From positions 806,001 through 870,000 of the forward strand of contig NZ_CP108509.1 in NCBI RefSeq assembly GCF_035917275.1: a stretch of 64,000 bases of DNA, read 5' to 3'. A program made the translations under genes and the position numbers. Positions 47,623-56,342 of the stretch are shown here, one piece after another. The notes beneath the pieces were generated by a model. It saw only the letters and a list, made by a program, of their open reading frames with translations, was not told the origin of the DNA and did not search any database. This stretch comes from Streptomyces sp. NBC_01237. GTDB lineage: Bacteria; Actinomycetota; Actinomycetes; Streptomycetales; Streptomycetaceae. How positions within the stretch are numbered: the stretch's first letter is position 1; the number at the start of each line of letters is the position of its first letter.

Positions 47623-47732
47623 TGTTCTCGTCCTTTCAGGGGGACAGCGAGTGTCCTCGACCGGGCGCCCGACCATATCCGCTGGTCACAGCCGCTCGTC
47701 GACGGCCGCGACCCGCGCCGTCGCAACAACCC

Positions 47733-48188
47733 TCAGACGACGTCGAATTCGTTGCCCTCGGGGTCCCGCATGGCGGCGGCGTAGCGCCCCGTGTCCGGTT
47801 CATCCTTGATCCGCAGCACGGTGGCACCAGCTTTGACCAGCCGTTCCACCGTGGCCTCGACCCGCTGCGTGCGGACGTCCAGTGGGACGTCACCGCCCCC
47901 GCCGGCCTTCAGGTCGAAGTGCCACCGGTTCTTGGCGGTCTTCGGCTCCGGAACCTGCTGGAACCACACTCTCGGTCCTCGTCCCGCAGGATCGACGATC
48001 GACTCCGCAATGTCCCCGGCCCCGGCCGGCAACTCCGCCTCGGGTACCCCCGTCGACGCCCAGTGAGCGCGCCATGTGGCGTGCCCGCCCGGCGGGGGCT
48101 CAGGCACGTAGCCCAGGGCCTCGGCCCAGAAGGTCACCATTCTCCGCGGATCGGAGCAGTCGATCGTGAGTTGCAGCGTCATCTCCAT
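47733..48188 (-). CDS. VOC (glyoxalase-like) family protein
   Basis: 151 residues from ATG 48188 (MEMTLQLTIDCSDPRRMVTF). Glyoxalase_6-type fold: WAEALGYVPEPPPGG, RVWFQQVPEPKTAKNRWHFDL, VERLVKAGATVLRIKDE and DPEGNEFDVV. The His and terminal Glu metal positions are retained. Common unassigned actinomycete VOC protein, possibly binding or protecting against a small molecule. Divergent from the methyltransferase at 48294. Confidence 0.85.
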   Translation of the reverse strand: MEMTLQLTIDCSDPRRMVTFWAEALGYVPEPPPGGHATWRAHWASTGVPEAELPAGAGDIAESIVDPAGRGPRVWFQQVPEPKTAKNRWHFDLKAGGGGDVPLDVRTQRVEATVERLVKAGATVLRIKDEPDTGRYAAAMRDPEGNEFDVV

Positions 48189-48293
48189 GCTCGGAGCATC
48201 CCAGACGGGTCCGACAGCCGATCCACTCGCGCAACAGTGCCTGGGACCCACTCCCCGGCGGGCCGCCGCCGCGGTCGGCTACCGTGTCGGACC

Positions 48294-48938
48294 ATGGACG
48301 TGGACAGCTGGCTGGCGGACACCCGGAGCTCCTACGACACGGTCGCGGTCAGCTACGCCGACCAGTTGCGTGAGGCCCTGGCCGGGAAGCCGTATCTGCG
48401 GGCGGCGCTGGCGCTGTTCGCCGAGATGGTTCGCACGGCCGGTGGCGGGCCGGTGGCGGATGTGGGCTGCGGACCGGGACACGTCACCGCACACCTGCAT
48501 GAGTCGGGCATCGAAGCGTTCGGTATCGACCTTTCACCCGTGATGATCGACGTGGCTCGACGTGACCACCCGGACCTGCGGTTCGAGGTGGGCTCGATGA
48601 CCGATCTCCCCCTCGCCGACGCGTCGGTCACCGGCCTGCTCGCCTTCTGGTCGCTGATCCATGTACCCGACGACGCGATCCCCGCGGTCTTCGCCCATTT
48701 CCGGCGGGTGGTGCGACCTGGTGGACCCTTGCTGCTCGGCTTTCATGCCGGCGACGAGTCGCGGCTCAAGACACAGGGATACGGCGGCCACCCGATGAGG
48801 GTCCATGTCCACCGCCGCCGGCCCGCCCGCATGACCGCCTGGCTCAGCGATGCCGGCTTCACTGTGGAGGCCCAGCTGCTGACCGACCCCGACGAGCCCG
48901 TCCCAGGAGCCGTCCTCTTCGCGCGCCGCCAGTCCTAG
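48294..48938 (+). CDS. class I SAM-dependent methyltransferase
   Basis: 214 residues. Methyltransf_11/25 fold with PVADVGCGPGHVTAHL as SAM loop, FGIDLSPVMIDVARRDHPDL, LLAFWSLIHVPDDAIPAVF, and GGPLLLGFHAGDESRLKTQG. Widespread small-molecule methyltransferase of unknown substrate. Its stop runs directly into a terminator hairpin at 48939-48973. Confidence 0.85.
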   Translation: MDVDSWLADTRSSYDTVAVSYADQLREALAGKPYLRAALALFAEMVRTAGGGPVADVGCGPGHVTAHLHESGIEAFGIDLSPVMIDVARRDHPDLRFEVGSMTDLPLADASVTGLLAFWSLIHVPDDAIPAVFAHFRRVVRPGGPLLLGFHAGDESRLKTQGYGGHPMRVHVHRRRPARMTAWLSDAGFTVEAQLLTDPDEPVPGAVLFARRQS

Positions 48939-48973
48939 CGGCTGCCCCTCCGCGGTTCGGGGAGGGGCAGCCG
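48939..48973 (+). terminator. hairpin terminator after the methyltransferase
   Basis: Perfect 13-base stem CGGCTGCCCCTCC / GGAGGGGCAGCCG (48939-48951, 48961-48973) with a 9-base loop, starting at the base after the stop codon and also serving the convergent kinase gene. Confidence 0.75.
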
Positions 48974-49002
48974 GAACACGCCCGGGCACCTCGGATGCCG
49001 TC

Positions 49003-49605
49003 TCAGCAGAAGCTGAAGCGTTCGGCGGCTTCGACGGGCGTGACCCCTTGCCGACGCCCGGGGACGTCGTGGACGGCTGCCGCGCCCTCGGCGCGCAGTC
49101 GGTCGGTGCCAGCGTCCCGCACCATGATCGCGGCATAGGCGCGGACATCTGCGGCGGAGACATCCGGGCGCGCCCGCTCGCTGTTCTGTCGCAGCAGGTC
49201 GGTGGTGTCGGAGGTGAATCGCAGCACGGTCACAGGCGCGTCGAAGCGGTGGGCGATGGTGAGGAGCCGTGCGCGGGCCTGCGGGGTGACATTCGTCGAT
49301 TCGGCGACCGCACCGCGCCCTGCGGCAAGTCTGGCAATGATCCTGCGATCGCGTTCCTCGAAGACACGTGCGTCCACCGCATCGCCATCGCAGTCCGGTC
49401 CGGCGGGCGGTTCACCGACGAGCTCCGCGCGGATCTCGTCGCTGGACACCACGGCTTCCGCGTCGATCCGCCGTCGTGCGATCAGCGCCCGGACGAAGCT
49501 GGTCTTGCCCGAGGCCGGTGGCCCGACGAGGACGACGAGCCCCGACGGCACCCGGATCGTCTCCCGGCCGGCGGGAACGGGATCCTGATTCATGGTGTGG
49601 GACAT
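49003..49605 (-). CDS. P-loop kinase, polynucleotide-kinase-like
   Basis: 200 residues from ATG 49605 (GAGGAG eight bases upstream). LVVLVGPPASGKTSFVRAL is Walker A; VVSSDEIRAELVGEP, VFEERDRRIIARLAAGRGAVAESTNVTPQARA and VTVLRFTSDTTDLLRQN follow, the pattern of PNKP/AAA_33 kinases that often occur with phosphatase or repair partners. It stands alone here. Same broad superfamily as the protein at 47053 but not a close copy. Confidence 0.82.
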   Translation of the reverse strand: MSHTMNQDPVPAGRETIRVPSGLVVLVGPPASGKTSFVRALIARRRIDAEAVVSSDEIRAELVGEPPAGPDCDGDAVDARVFEERDRRIIARLAAGRGAVAESTNVTPQARARLLTIAHRFDAPVTVLRFTSDTTDLLRQNSERARPDVSAADVRAYAAIMVRDAGTDRLRAEGAAAVHDVPGRRQGVTPVEAAERFSFC

Positions 49606-50561
49606 GTCGAGCGGCTCCTCGTCATGGATGTCGAGCCACCGGCGCAGGTGTGCTGTTGGGACATGGGCGGGTTCTTCGGCACAGGATCCATCCTGCCGGG
49701 TGCGGGCCTCCGGCGCGCCATGATTGCCGTCCCGGCCATGGATGCGACGAGTGCGGTGGGGTGAGGGGGTCCACACCCTGAGTAACGCGGCTGCGGCCGG
49801 CCGGGCGGACCCGTCACGGAAGGTGGCCCCTCCCCGCGGCAGGGCGGCGGCAACTTGTGCACCGCCGGGCGGAGTTGCCGCCGCCCGCTGTGTCCGTCAG
49901 AGCCGTGGGCGGGCTTCGGCCGCCCGGCGGGCCAAGGGCTGTCCCGAAATCCCTGGCGGGCGCACGACGACAGCTACGGCACCTCGCGGCGTTGTCGGAA
50001 AGCCCCAATACATCCCGTATACGGATGTCCCTCTCCGCCTTGCGACGCACCGCACCCGAGGCCGCGCGCTGATCCACCAAGGATGACGGGACAGCCCTCA
50101 GCCGCTGCCGGGGTGGGTGGGAGCCGGTGCGCTGCTGCCGGTGCAGGAGGGGAGGCCGGCCACCAGCTCGGTGAGGGCCGGATCGCCTGCGCAGCGTCGC
50201 GCGTGCAGGTCGGCGATCTTCCGGGCGATGTCGGGGTCGGATCGAGCTCGTCGAGGTAGCGGCGGCGCGTCGCCGTGCGCTGCGGGCCACGCCGGTCGTA
50301 CCCGGACAGGGGCGACACCGACGAACGGCCCGGCACCCGCTACGGACGCGCCGGGCGGAGCCCGTGCTGAGCCGGGACTTCGCCCCCTCCGGCACGTCAA
50401 GGCCGTCGAGAAGAGGAAGGCCGAGCGGAAGGCGGGCGGCGGAGTCCTCGGCACCGTCGGCACCGGGCAGGGGGGTGCCGTCGATGCGGACCGGCCCGTG
50501 CCACGTCAGCCCCCTCGCCGAGAGCTCCCCACGACCGGCGGGCCGTCGCCATATCCCTCGA
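49606..50561. other. intergenic region with a possible gene remnant
   Basis: 956 bases without a confident gene. On the leftward strand two frames meet near 50240: one ends ATRRRYLDELDP and the other continues SDPDIARKIADLHARRCAGD to a stop at 50098. This looks like the tail of a frameshifted gene. Upstream of it the frames are Arg/Pro-rich without recognisable domains. Confidence 0.3.
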
Positions 50562-51605
50562 TCAGCACTCCGCGACGCTGTCGTCAGCCACTGACACGGC
50601 ACGATCCGGGGACCGGTGCGGGGCCGCGGGCCGGGGCGGTTGCGCCCTCGGATTCCCGCTTCCCGCCTCAGCGGCGTCGTCCGCACGTACGGAGCGTTCG
50701 AGGGAGTCGGTCAGCCACAGGTGGGACGTGCCGAGTGTGACCGGGCTGCCGCCCGCCTCGGCCACGAGGCGCCAGTAGCGGCGCATCCGCGGGACGCGGT
50801 CGGCCGCTACGTGGGCCAGTAGCCCGCACCGGAACCGCGGGGTGTCGCGGCCGCCGCGCACCGCGGCGTGCGCCGCGACGAACCGGTCGAGTGCGTGGCC
50901 CGCCCGGGGCGGCTCGCCCGCCCGCACCATGGGCCCGGCGAGTGCGCACGCCTCGCTGATCCCGCTCATCAGCTCATCCTGGTCGGCGACCAGTTCGGCG
51001 TTGTCCCGCGCCATGGCCAGCAGGCCGCGGGTCAGCGCCCGGTCGCCCGCCAGGGCGTACAGCTCGGCGAATGCGACCACCTGCGACGGGGTCGGATCGG
51101 TGGGCGGCTCGGGCACGGCCATGGTCACGAACGCGGTGAGCATGGCCTCGGACACCGGGGCTGCCGTCGCGCGTCGCCAGAAGCCGATCAGCGCGTCCCG
51201 GGCGGCCGCACCGTTGTCCACGGCGGCCAGCAGTTCCAGCCTCGCGGCCCGGTCGGCCGGCCCTGCCTCCTCCACCGCGCGCAGCGAGGCCCGCCGCCAG
51301 GCCAGCCCGGCAGCCTGCACGTCGAGCGCGGCCCGCTCCGCCGCGACGACCTCGGCCACCGAGCGTTCACCGGCGAGCACCTGCCTGATGGAGGGCAGCC
51401 CCAGCCCGAGCCTGCGCAGCCGCCTGACCAGGCCGAGCCGCTCCACGGCCGCCCGGTCGAACCTGCGGTGCCCACCCGTGCTGCGTACCGAGTCGATGAT
51501 GCCCTCGTCGCAGTAGAAGCGAACGGTCCGCACCGGCACACCGGTCAGCCGTGCCAGGTCACCGATCCCGAACGTCTCGTCGAGCAAAGGCACTTGAATC
51601 TCCAC
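50562..51605 (-). CDS. MerR-family regulator
   Basis: 347 residues from GTG 51605. N-terminal MerR domain FGIGDLARLTGVPVRTVRFYCDEGI, STGGHRRFDRAAVERLGLVRR, GLPSIRQVLAG, followed by a long C-terminal effector region of about 240 residues, all helical in appearance, with VVAFAELYALAGDRALTRGL and LAHVAADRVPRMRRYWRLV. A CTCCA-N6-TGGAG repeat overlies its start region and the divergent promoter (51600-51615). Probably senses a small molecule and controls the divergent enzyme gene. Confidence 0.88.
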   Translation of the reverse strand: MEIQVPLLDETFGIGDLARLTGVPVRTVRFYCDEGIIDSVRSTGGHRRFDRAAVERLGLVRRLRRLGLGLPSIRQVLAGERSVAEVVAAERAALDVQAAGLAWRRASLRAVEEAGPADRAARLELLAAVDNGAAARDALIGFWRRATAAPVSEAMLTAFVTMAVPEPPTDPTPSQVVAFAELYALAGDRALTRGLLAMARDNAELVADQDELMSGISEACALAGPMVRAGEPPRAGHALDRFVAAHAAVRGGRDTPRFRCGLLAHVAADRVPRMRRYWRLVAEAGGSPVTLGTSHLWLTDSLERSVRADDAAEAGSGNPRAQPPRPAAPHRSPDRAVSVADDSVAEC

Positions 51606-51615
51606 TGGACTGGAG
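51600..51615. promoter_or_regulatory. MerR-type operator candidate
   Basis: CTCCA-CTGGAC-TGGAG inverted repeat in the 52-base divergent gap, overlapping the first codons of the merR-like gene and 43 bases from the rightward start, as expected of a MerR site within a promoter spacer. Confidence 0.4.
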
Positions 51616-51657
51616 TTCCTACCGTACCGGCCTGACCCCTTGAGAGGAGCTTTCGTG

Positions 51658-52419
51658 ATGACGGAGACACTGGACACCGCACGGCTCGTGGCGGGCCTGC
51701 GGGAGCAGACCGGAGCGTTCACCCGCGCGGTCGCCGGAAGGGACCCGGACGCTCCGGTGCCCACCTGCCCGCGATGGCGGCTGCGCACCCTGGTCGGGCA
51801 TGTCGGTCAGGAGCACCGGTGGGCGGCCGAACTGGTCCGCAAAGGCGAGCGGTTGCCCGTTCCCGACCCTCGGCAGGCGGACCCCGGCGCCCCGGACGCA
51901 TGGGCCGGATGGCTGCGCGAGGGCGCGGAGGAACTGATCCGCGCGATCGAGGAGACCGGACCGGACACCGGGACACCCACGTTTCTCGGGCCGCGACCGG
52001 CTGCCTTCTGTCTGCGCAGGATGCTGAGCGACACCTGCGTCCACCACTACGACGCGGCGTTCGCGACGGGCACCCCGTTCGGGGTCGCCGATGACCTCGC
52101 GGCCGACGTGATCAGCGAGAGCCTGGACCTGCTGTCCGCTTCGGCCTTCGAGAGGGTCCGGCCGGCGGTCGCAGAGCTGCGTGGCAGGGGCGAACGCATC
52201 GGGTTCCGGCCGCGGTCCACGGACGGCTGGGTGATCACCAGAACGCCTGAGGCAGTGCGGTGGGTACGTGGGCCGGTCGAGGCCGACGTGGTGGTGTCGG
52301 GGGCGGTGGCCGACCTCATGCTGGTGTTCTCCCGCCGCGTACCGCCGGAGGACGACCGGGTGACGGTGACGGGCGACCGTGCGTTGCTGGACCACTGGCT
52401 GGCCCGCGCGGTGTTCTAG
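51658..52419 (+). CDS. maleylpyruvate isomerase-family, mycothiol-dependent-type protein
   Basis: 253 residues from ATG 51658 (GAGAGGAGC upstream). DinB-like fold: RLVAGLREQTGAFTRAVAG, TCPRWRLRTLVGHVGQEHRW with the metal His, CVHHYDAAFATGTPFGVADD with the other His residues, and a C-terminal sterol-carrier-like part ending DHWLARAVF. Members use mycothiol and a divalent metal for isomerisation or detoxification. Divergent from the MerR regulator that probably controls it. Confidence 0.87.
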   Translation: MTETLDTARLVAGLREQTGAFTRAVAGRDPDAPVPTCPRWRLRTLVGHVGQEHRWAAELVRKGERLPVPDPRQADPGAPDAWAGWLREGAEELIRAIEETGPDTGTPTFLGPRPAAFCLRRMLSDTCVHHYDAAFATGTPFGVADDLAADVISESLDLLSASAFERVRPAVAELRGRGERIGFRPRSTDGWVITRTPEAVRWVRGPVEADVVVSGAVADLMLVFSRRVPPEDDRVTVTGDRALLDHWLARAVF

Positions 52420-52441
52420 CCCGGCCGGTCCGCACCTCGTC

Positions 52442-52475
52442 GACGCCGCCTCCCGGCCTTCCGGGAGACGGCGTC
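52442..52475. terminator. bidirectional terminator hairpin
   Basis: 15-base stem (52442-52456 with 52461-52475) with one G-T pair and loop CCTT, between the convergent mycothiol-type gene and helR. Confidence 0.7.
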
Positions 52476-52492
52476 GCCCTGCGGAGCCGCTG

Positions 52493-54640
52493 TCAGGGGC
52501 TCGTGAGGATGACGAGTTGCCGAGTGGCCCGGGTCATCGCGACATAGCGGTCGACCGCTCCTTCGATGCCCTTGCCGAACGCCTCCGGGTCGATGAGGAC
52601 GACCAGGTCGAATTCGAGCCCCTTCGACAGTTCCGGAGTCAGCGACCGCACGCGGGACGTCTCCCGGAACGCGGGATCGCCGATGACACAGGCGATCCCG
52701 TCGGCGTGTGCGTCGAGCCAGGTGTCCAGGATCGCGGTCAGATCCGCAGCACAGCCGTGGAGGACGGGCACGTCGGCGCTGCGGATGGAGGTCGGCACGT
52801 TGGCGTCCGGGAGCACGGCGCGGATCACCGGCTCCGCTTCCGCCATGATCTCTTCCGGCGTCCGGTAGTTGACGCTCAGCGAGGCCAGCTCGACCCGGTC
52901 GAGCCCGACCCGTTCGAGCCGTTCCCGCCACGTCTCCGTGAACCCGTGCCGGGCCTGGGCACGGTCCCCGACGATGGTGAAGCTCCGGGACGGGCACCGG
53001 AGCAGCAGCATCTGCCACTCCGCGTCGGTCAGTTCCTGGGCCTCGTCCACGACGATGTGCGCGAACGGGCCCGCGAGCCGGTCCGGCTCGGTGCCGGGCA
53101 CCGCGGCCCCGTCGCCCAGGGCGTCCCGGATGTCCCGTCCGTGCAGCATCGTCACCGCGCCCTCGCCGTCGTCGTCGGCCTCCAGCAGGGCGTCGACGAC
53201 ATGGGCCATGTGCTCGCGTTCGGCGGCGACAGCGGCGTCGTGGCGACGCCTGTGTCGCGACGCTTCCGGATCGCCGACCCGCTGCCGTGCCGCGTCCAGG
53301 ATCGGCAGGTCGGACACCGTCCACGCCCGGGCGTCCTCGCGCTGGAGCCGCTGGATGTCCTCGCGGCCGAGCCAGGGAGCGCACATGCGCAGGTAGGCGG
53401 GTACCGACCACAGGTCTCCGACGAGGTCCGCCGCTTCGAGCAGCGGCCACGCGCGGTCGAAGGCCGTGATCAGCTCCCTGTTCCGCAGCAGCGACCTGCG
53501 GAGCAGGTCGGCCGAGCCGTCGCCGTCGTACTTGTCCATCAGGATCGTGAGCAGTTCCTCCCAGACCTGGTCGCGTGCCTCGTTGTGGGGAGCGCCCGGT
53601 CCCGCCGACGCGAAGGCCACGGCCCAGTCGTCGGCGCTCAGCCGGATGTCGGACCACTGGGTCGTGACCGTCATCCCCCTGGTGGGCGGCTCCTCGTAGA
53701 AACTGACGGCCCTCTCGATCGCCTTCACCAGATCCGCGGACGACTTCAGGAGGGCCACGTCCGGATCGGCCTCGGCCGTCGCCGCGGCTCCCTCGGGGAC
53801 GAGGTCGCGCAGGGTACAGGTCTGTACGCCCTCCTCCCCGAGGCTGGGGAGGACATCGGCGACGTAGCCCAGATAGGGCTGGTGCGGACCGACGAACAGT
53901 ACGCCGCCCCGGCGGTGGCCGAGGCGAGGGTCGGAGTGGAGGAGGTAGGCGGAGCGGTGCAGAGCGACGACGGTCTTGCCCGTACCCGGACCGCCGTCGA
54001 CGACGAGCGCGCCGCGGGATCCCGCCCGGATGATGGCGTCCTGGTCGGCCTGGATGGTGCCGAGCACATCGCGCATCCGTGGCGACCGGTTGCTGCCCAG
54101 GCTCGCGATGAAGGCGGACTGGTCGTCGAGCGCGGCGTGCCCGGCGAACCCGTCCGGGGTGAACACCTCGTCCCAGTAGTCGCTGATCCGCCCATGTGTC
54201 CAGCGGTACCTGCGGCGGCTCGCCAGGCCCATCGGGTTGCCGTGGGTGGCGCCGAAGAACGGCTCGGCCGCGGGGGAACGCCAGTCCAGCAGCAGCCGTC
54301 GCCCCTCGCTGTCCGTCAGGCCGAGTCGTCCGACGTACACGGGCTCGGGGCTGTCCGCGCCGACCATGTGCCCCAGGCACAGATCCAGACCGAAGCGACG
54401 CAGCGCCCGCAGGCGACCGGTCAGCCGGTGGATCTCCGTGTCCCGGTCCATCGCCTGACGGCCGACGCCGCCGGGCGACCTGCGCTCGGCGTCGAGGCGG
54501 TCGGACAGCTCGGCGATCGACTGCTCAAGGCACTGCGCGATGGCCGCGAAGTGCTCCTCGTCGCCGCCGATCAGCGTCGGATCGTCCTTGGGGGAAAGGC
54601 GGTCGGGAAGGTCAAACGCCCTTGTGGTCAGGGGGTTCAC
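52493..54640 (-). CDS. helR: HelR-type RNA polymerase-recycling ATPase
   Basis: 715 residues from GTG 54640 (GGAG eight bases upstream). A UvrD-like helicase core without DNA-repair context: GALVVDGGPGTGKTVVALHR (Walker A, about 205), HIVVDEAQELTDAEWQMLLLR (Walker B), TIVGDRAQARHG, YVAMTRATRQLVIL. An N-terminal coiled segment (EEHFAAIAQCLEQSIAELSD) matches the HelD family secondary-channel arm. HelR proteins remove rifamycins from RNA polymerase and confer resistance. Lying downstream of the Rgt-like gene with no strong promoter between, it is probably co-expressed from the element at 56123. Confidence 0.88.
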   Translation of the reverse strand: MNPLTTRAFDLPDRLSPKDDPTLIGGDEEHFAAIAQCLEQSIAELSDRLDAERRSPGGVGRQAMDRDTEIHRLTGRLRALRRFGLDLCLGHMVGADSPEPVYVGRLGLTDSEGRRLLLDWRSPAAEPFFGATHGNPMGLASRRRYRWTHGRISDYWDEVFTPDGFAGHAALDDQSAFIASLGSNRSPRMRDVLGTIQADQDAIIRAGSRGALVVDGGPGTGKTVVALHRSAYLLHSDPRLGHRRGGVLFVGPHQPYLGYVADVLPSLGEEGVQTCTLRDLVPEGAAATAEADPDVALLKSSADLVKAIERAVSFYEEPPTRGMTVTTQWSDIRLSADDWAVAFASAGPGAPHNEARDQVWEELLTILMDKYDGDGSADLLRRSLLRNRELITAFDRAWPLLEAADLVGDLWSVPAYLRMCAPWLGREDIQRLQREDARAWTVSDLPILDAARQRVGDPEASRHRRRHDAAVAAEREHMAHVVDALLEADDDGEGAVTMLHGRDIRDALGDGAAVPGTEPDRLAGPFAHIVVDEAQELTDAEWQMLLLRCPSRSFTIVGDRAQARHGFTETWRERLERVGLDRVELASLSVNYRTPEEIMAEAEPVIRAVLPDANVPTSIRSADVPVLHGCAADLTAILDTWLDAHADGIACVIGDPAFRETSRVRSLTPELSKGLEFDLVVLIDPEAFGKGIEGAVDRYVAMTRATRQLVILTSP

Positions 54641-54827
54641 GGTACGAGCTCCGATCTGAGGTCTCCGGCGCCCTTGCGCACGGCCAAGGGCTGTCCCGCG
54701 TGACGAATCCGGTGGCCATGACGGGACACGCTCCGCCCGGCGGGGACCCCGTGGCCGCTGTCCGTCGAGGCCGCCGGGATCTGTGGGTTCTTGTGTTCCG
54801 GGTCCCGCCCGATGGTCCGGTGCGGTG

Positions 54828-56063
54828 TCACGCGGGCTCGGGCGGCCGTTCCCGGCCGAAGGTGTCGAGCAGCAGCTTCGCGGCCACCTCGGCCCCGTCG
54901 GCGCGGATCGTGCCGGCCACGGCCCTCGCCCGTGCGCCGGTCCCGGGGGCCAGGGCCGTACCGAGCGCGGCCGACAGGGACTCGAAGGTCGGGGTCGGGC
55001 CGTCGTGTGCCGCGCCGATGCCCAGGTCGGCCACTCGGCCCGCCCAGTACGGCTGGTCGGCCATCTGGGCCACCACCACCTGGGGCGCACCGGCCCGGGT
55101 GGCCGTCGTCGTGGTGCCCGCGCCGCCGTGGTGCACGACGGCGGCCACCCGGCCGAACAACTGCTGCTGGTTGACCTCGCCGACCACGAAACAGTCGTCC
55201 CGGTCGTCGATCGCGGCCAGGTCCGCCCAGCCGCGCAGGACGACCGCGCGGCGGCCGTGCGCCCGGACCGCTTCGAGGGCCACCCGGGCGACCTCCGTCG
55301 GGGCGAGCATGGGCATGCTGCCGAAGCCCACGTACACCGGTGGTGCTCCGGCGTCCAGGAACGCCTCCAACTCGGCGGCGAGCGGCTGGACATCGGGCAG
55401 GATCCACGCGCCGGTCCGGACGACGTCGAAGTCCGGCGTCTCCTGCCACGGGTCCAGGACCGGGTCCGTCGCCAGCCACGGCCGGTCTCCGATGACGTAG
55501 TCACGGACGTGGTCCACCGGTGGCAGGCCGATCGACGCCCGGTTCGTGTTGAGCGCCTCGCCGAACAGTACGTCGATGCTCTCGGCGTCCAGGTCCCACA
55601 GCACCTGGTTGTCGGTCACCTCCGGCGGGAACGGCCGCCCCGGATACGCCGGCGGCGGGTGGTGCGGCGACGGCAGGGTGAGCTGCTGGAAGGTCACGGA
55701 CACGGAGGGGATGCCCAGCTTCTCGGCCACCGAGCGCGCGCCGGCCGCGGCCGGCATCATGCCGGTCGCCACCAGCACATCGCATCCCTCGGCCGCCGCG
55801 ACGACCGTGTCGAACTGGGCGGCGATCACCTCGGCCGCCCGCCGGGGAAGGGACGACGCGGGCGGCGCCGCCTTCGTCCACGCGCGCGCCGACGGGCCGA
55901 CCGGCACCAGCGGCACGCCGACACCGGCCAACCGCTGCGCGAAGTCCTCGTCGGGCGGCGCGCACACCCGCGCTTCCGCGCCGAGCTCACGCAACCGCAC
56001 CGCCAGTGCCACCAGCGGTTCGACGTCTCCGCGCGACCCATACGTAGACAACAGCACACGCAC
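54828..56063 (-). CDS. rgt: Rgt-like macrolide/rifamycin glycosyltransferase
   Basis: 411 residues from GTG 56063 (GGGAGAG upstream). GT-B fold, family 1: MRVLLSTYGSRGDVEPLVAL at the N-terminus, PVYVGFGSMPML between domains, and the C-terminal UDP-sugar site VVHHGGAGTTTTATRAGAPQVVV. Similar enzymes glycosylate rifamycin or sterols/macrolides. A perfect rifamycin-associated element 60 bases upstream and helR downstream identify it as the rifamycin-glucosylating resistance type rather than an enzyme of the peptide cluster. Confidence 0.85.
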   Translation of the reverse strand: MRVLLSTYGSRGDVEPLVALAVRLRELGAEARVCAPPDEDFAQRLAGVGVPLVPVGPSARAWTKAAPPASSLPRRAAEVIAAQFDTVVAAAEGCDVLVATGMMPAAAGARSVAEKLGIPSVSVTFQQLTLPSPHHPPPAYPGRPFPPEVTDNQVLWDLDAESIDVLFGEALNTNRASIGLPPVDHVRDYVIGDRPWLATDPVLDPWQETPDFDVVRTGAWILPDVQPLAAELEAFLDAGAPPVYVGFGSMPMLAPTEVARVALEAVRAHGRRAVVLRGWADLAAIDDRDDCFVVGEVNQQQLFGRVAAVVHHGGAGTTTTATRAGAPQVVVAQMADQPYWAGRVADLGIGAAHDGPTPTFESLSAALGTALAPGTGARARAVAGTIRADGAEVAAKLLLDTFGRERPPEPA

Positions 56064-56122
56064 TGAGTGACTCTCCCATTTTCGCAGGTCCTGGCCTCGG
56101 CGGACGATTCTGCGGCATGACC

Positions 56123-56142
56123 GGGGCCTTGCCGCAAGCCCC
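56123..56142 (-). promoter_or_regulatory. rifamycin-associated element (RAE)
   Basis: On the leftward strand GGGGCTTGCGGCAAGGCCCC, identical to the recalled RAE consensus, 60 bases upstream of the Rgt-like start. Such elements drive rifamycin-inducible resistance genes in actinomycetes. Confidence 0.8.
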
Positions 56143-56342
56143 CCTGTGCGCTATACCTTGGGAGTGGAAAGGAGTGGGTACTCCCCCTTTCCCGGTCTCG
56201 TCCACTGCCGACGGACACCCTCCTCCCTGAGCGAAGCGTCGACGTACGTCCGCCGACAGCTCCAGCCGTCCCGGTGGCGGGTCGCGTACACGAGGTCGTA
56301 CGCCGGTGACACCTCGCGCGCCGACGGGGGCGCGGCGCCACG

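Noticed and set aside
54669..54692. Second rifamycin-associated element upstream of helR
   Set aside because: The sequence has GCCCTTG/CAAGGGC arms but an 8-base centre and does not match the element; it may be only a weak hairpin.
54828..56063. Glycosyltransferase decorating the NRPS product
   Set aside because: It lies 9 kb from the cluster edge behind a rifamycin-associated element and beside helR, so a resistance role explains it better.
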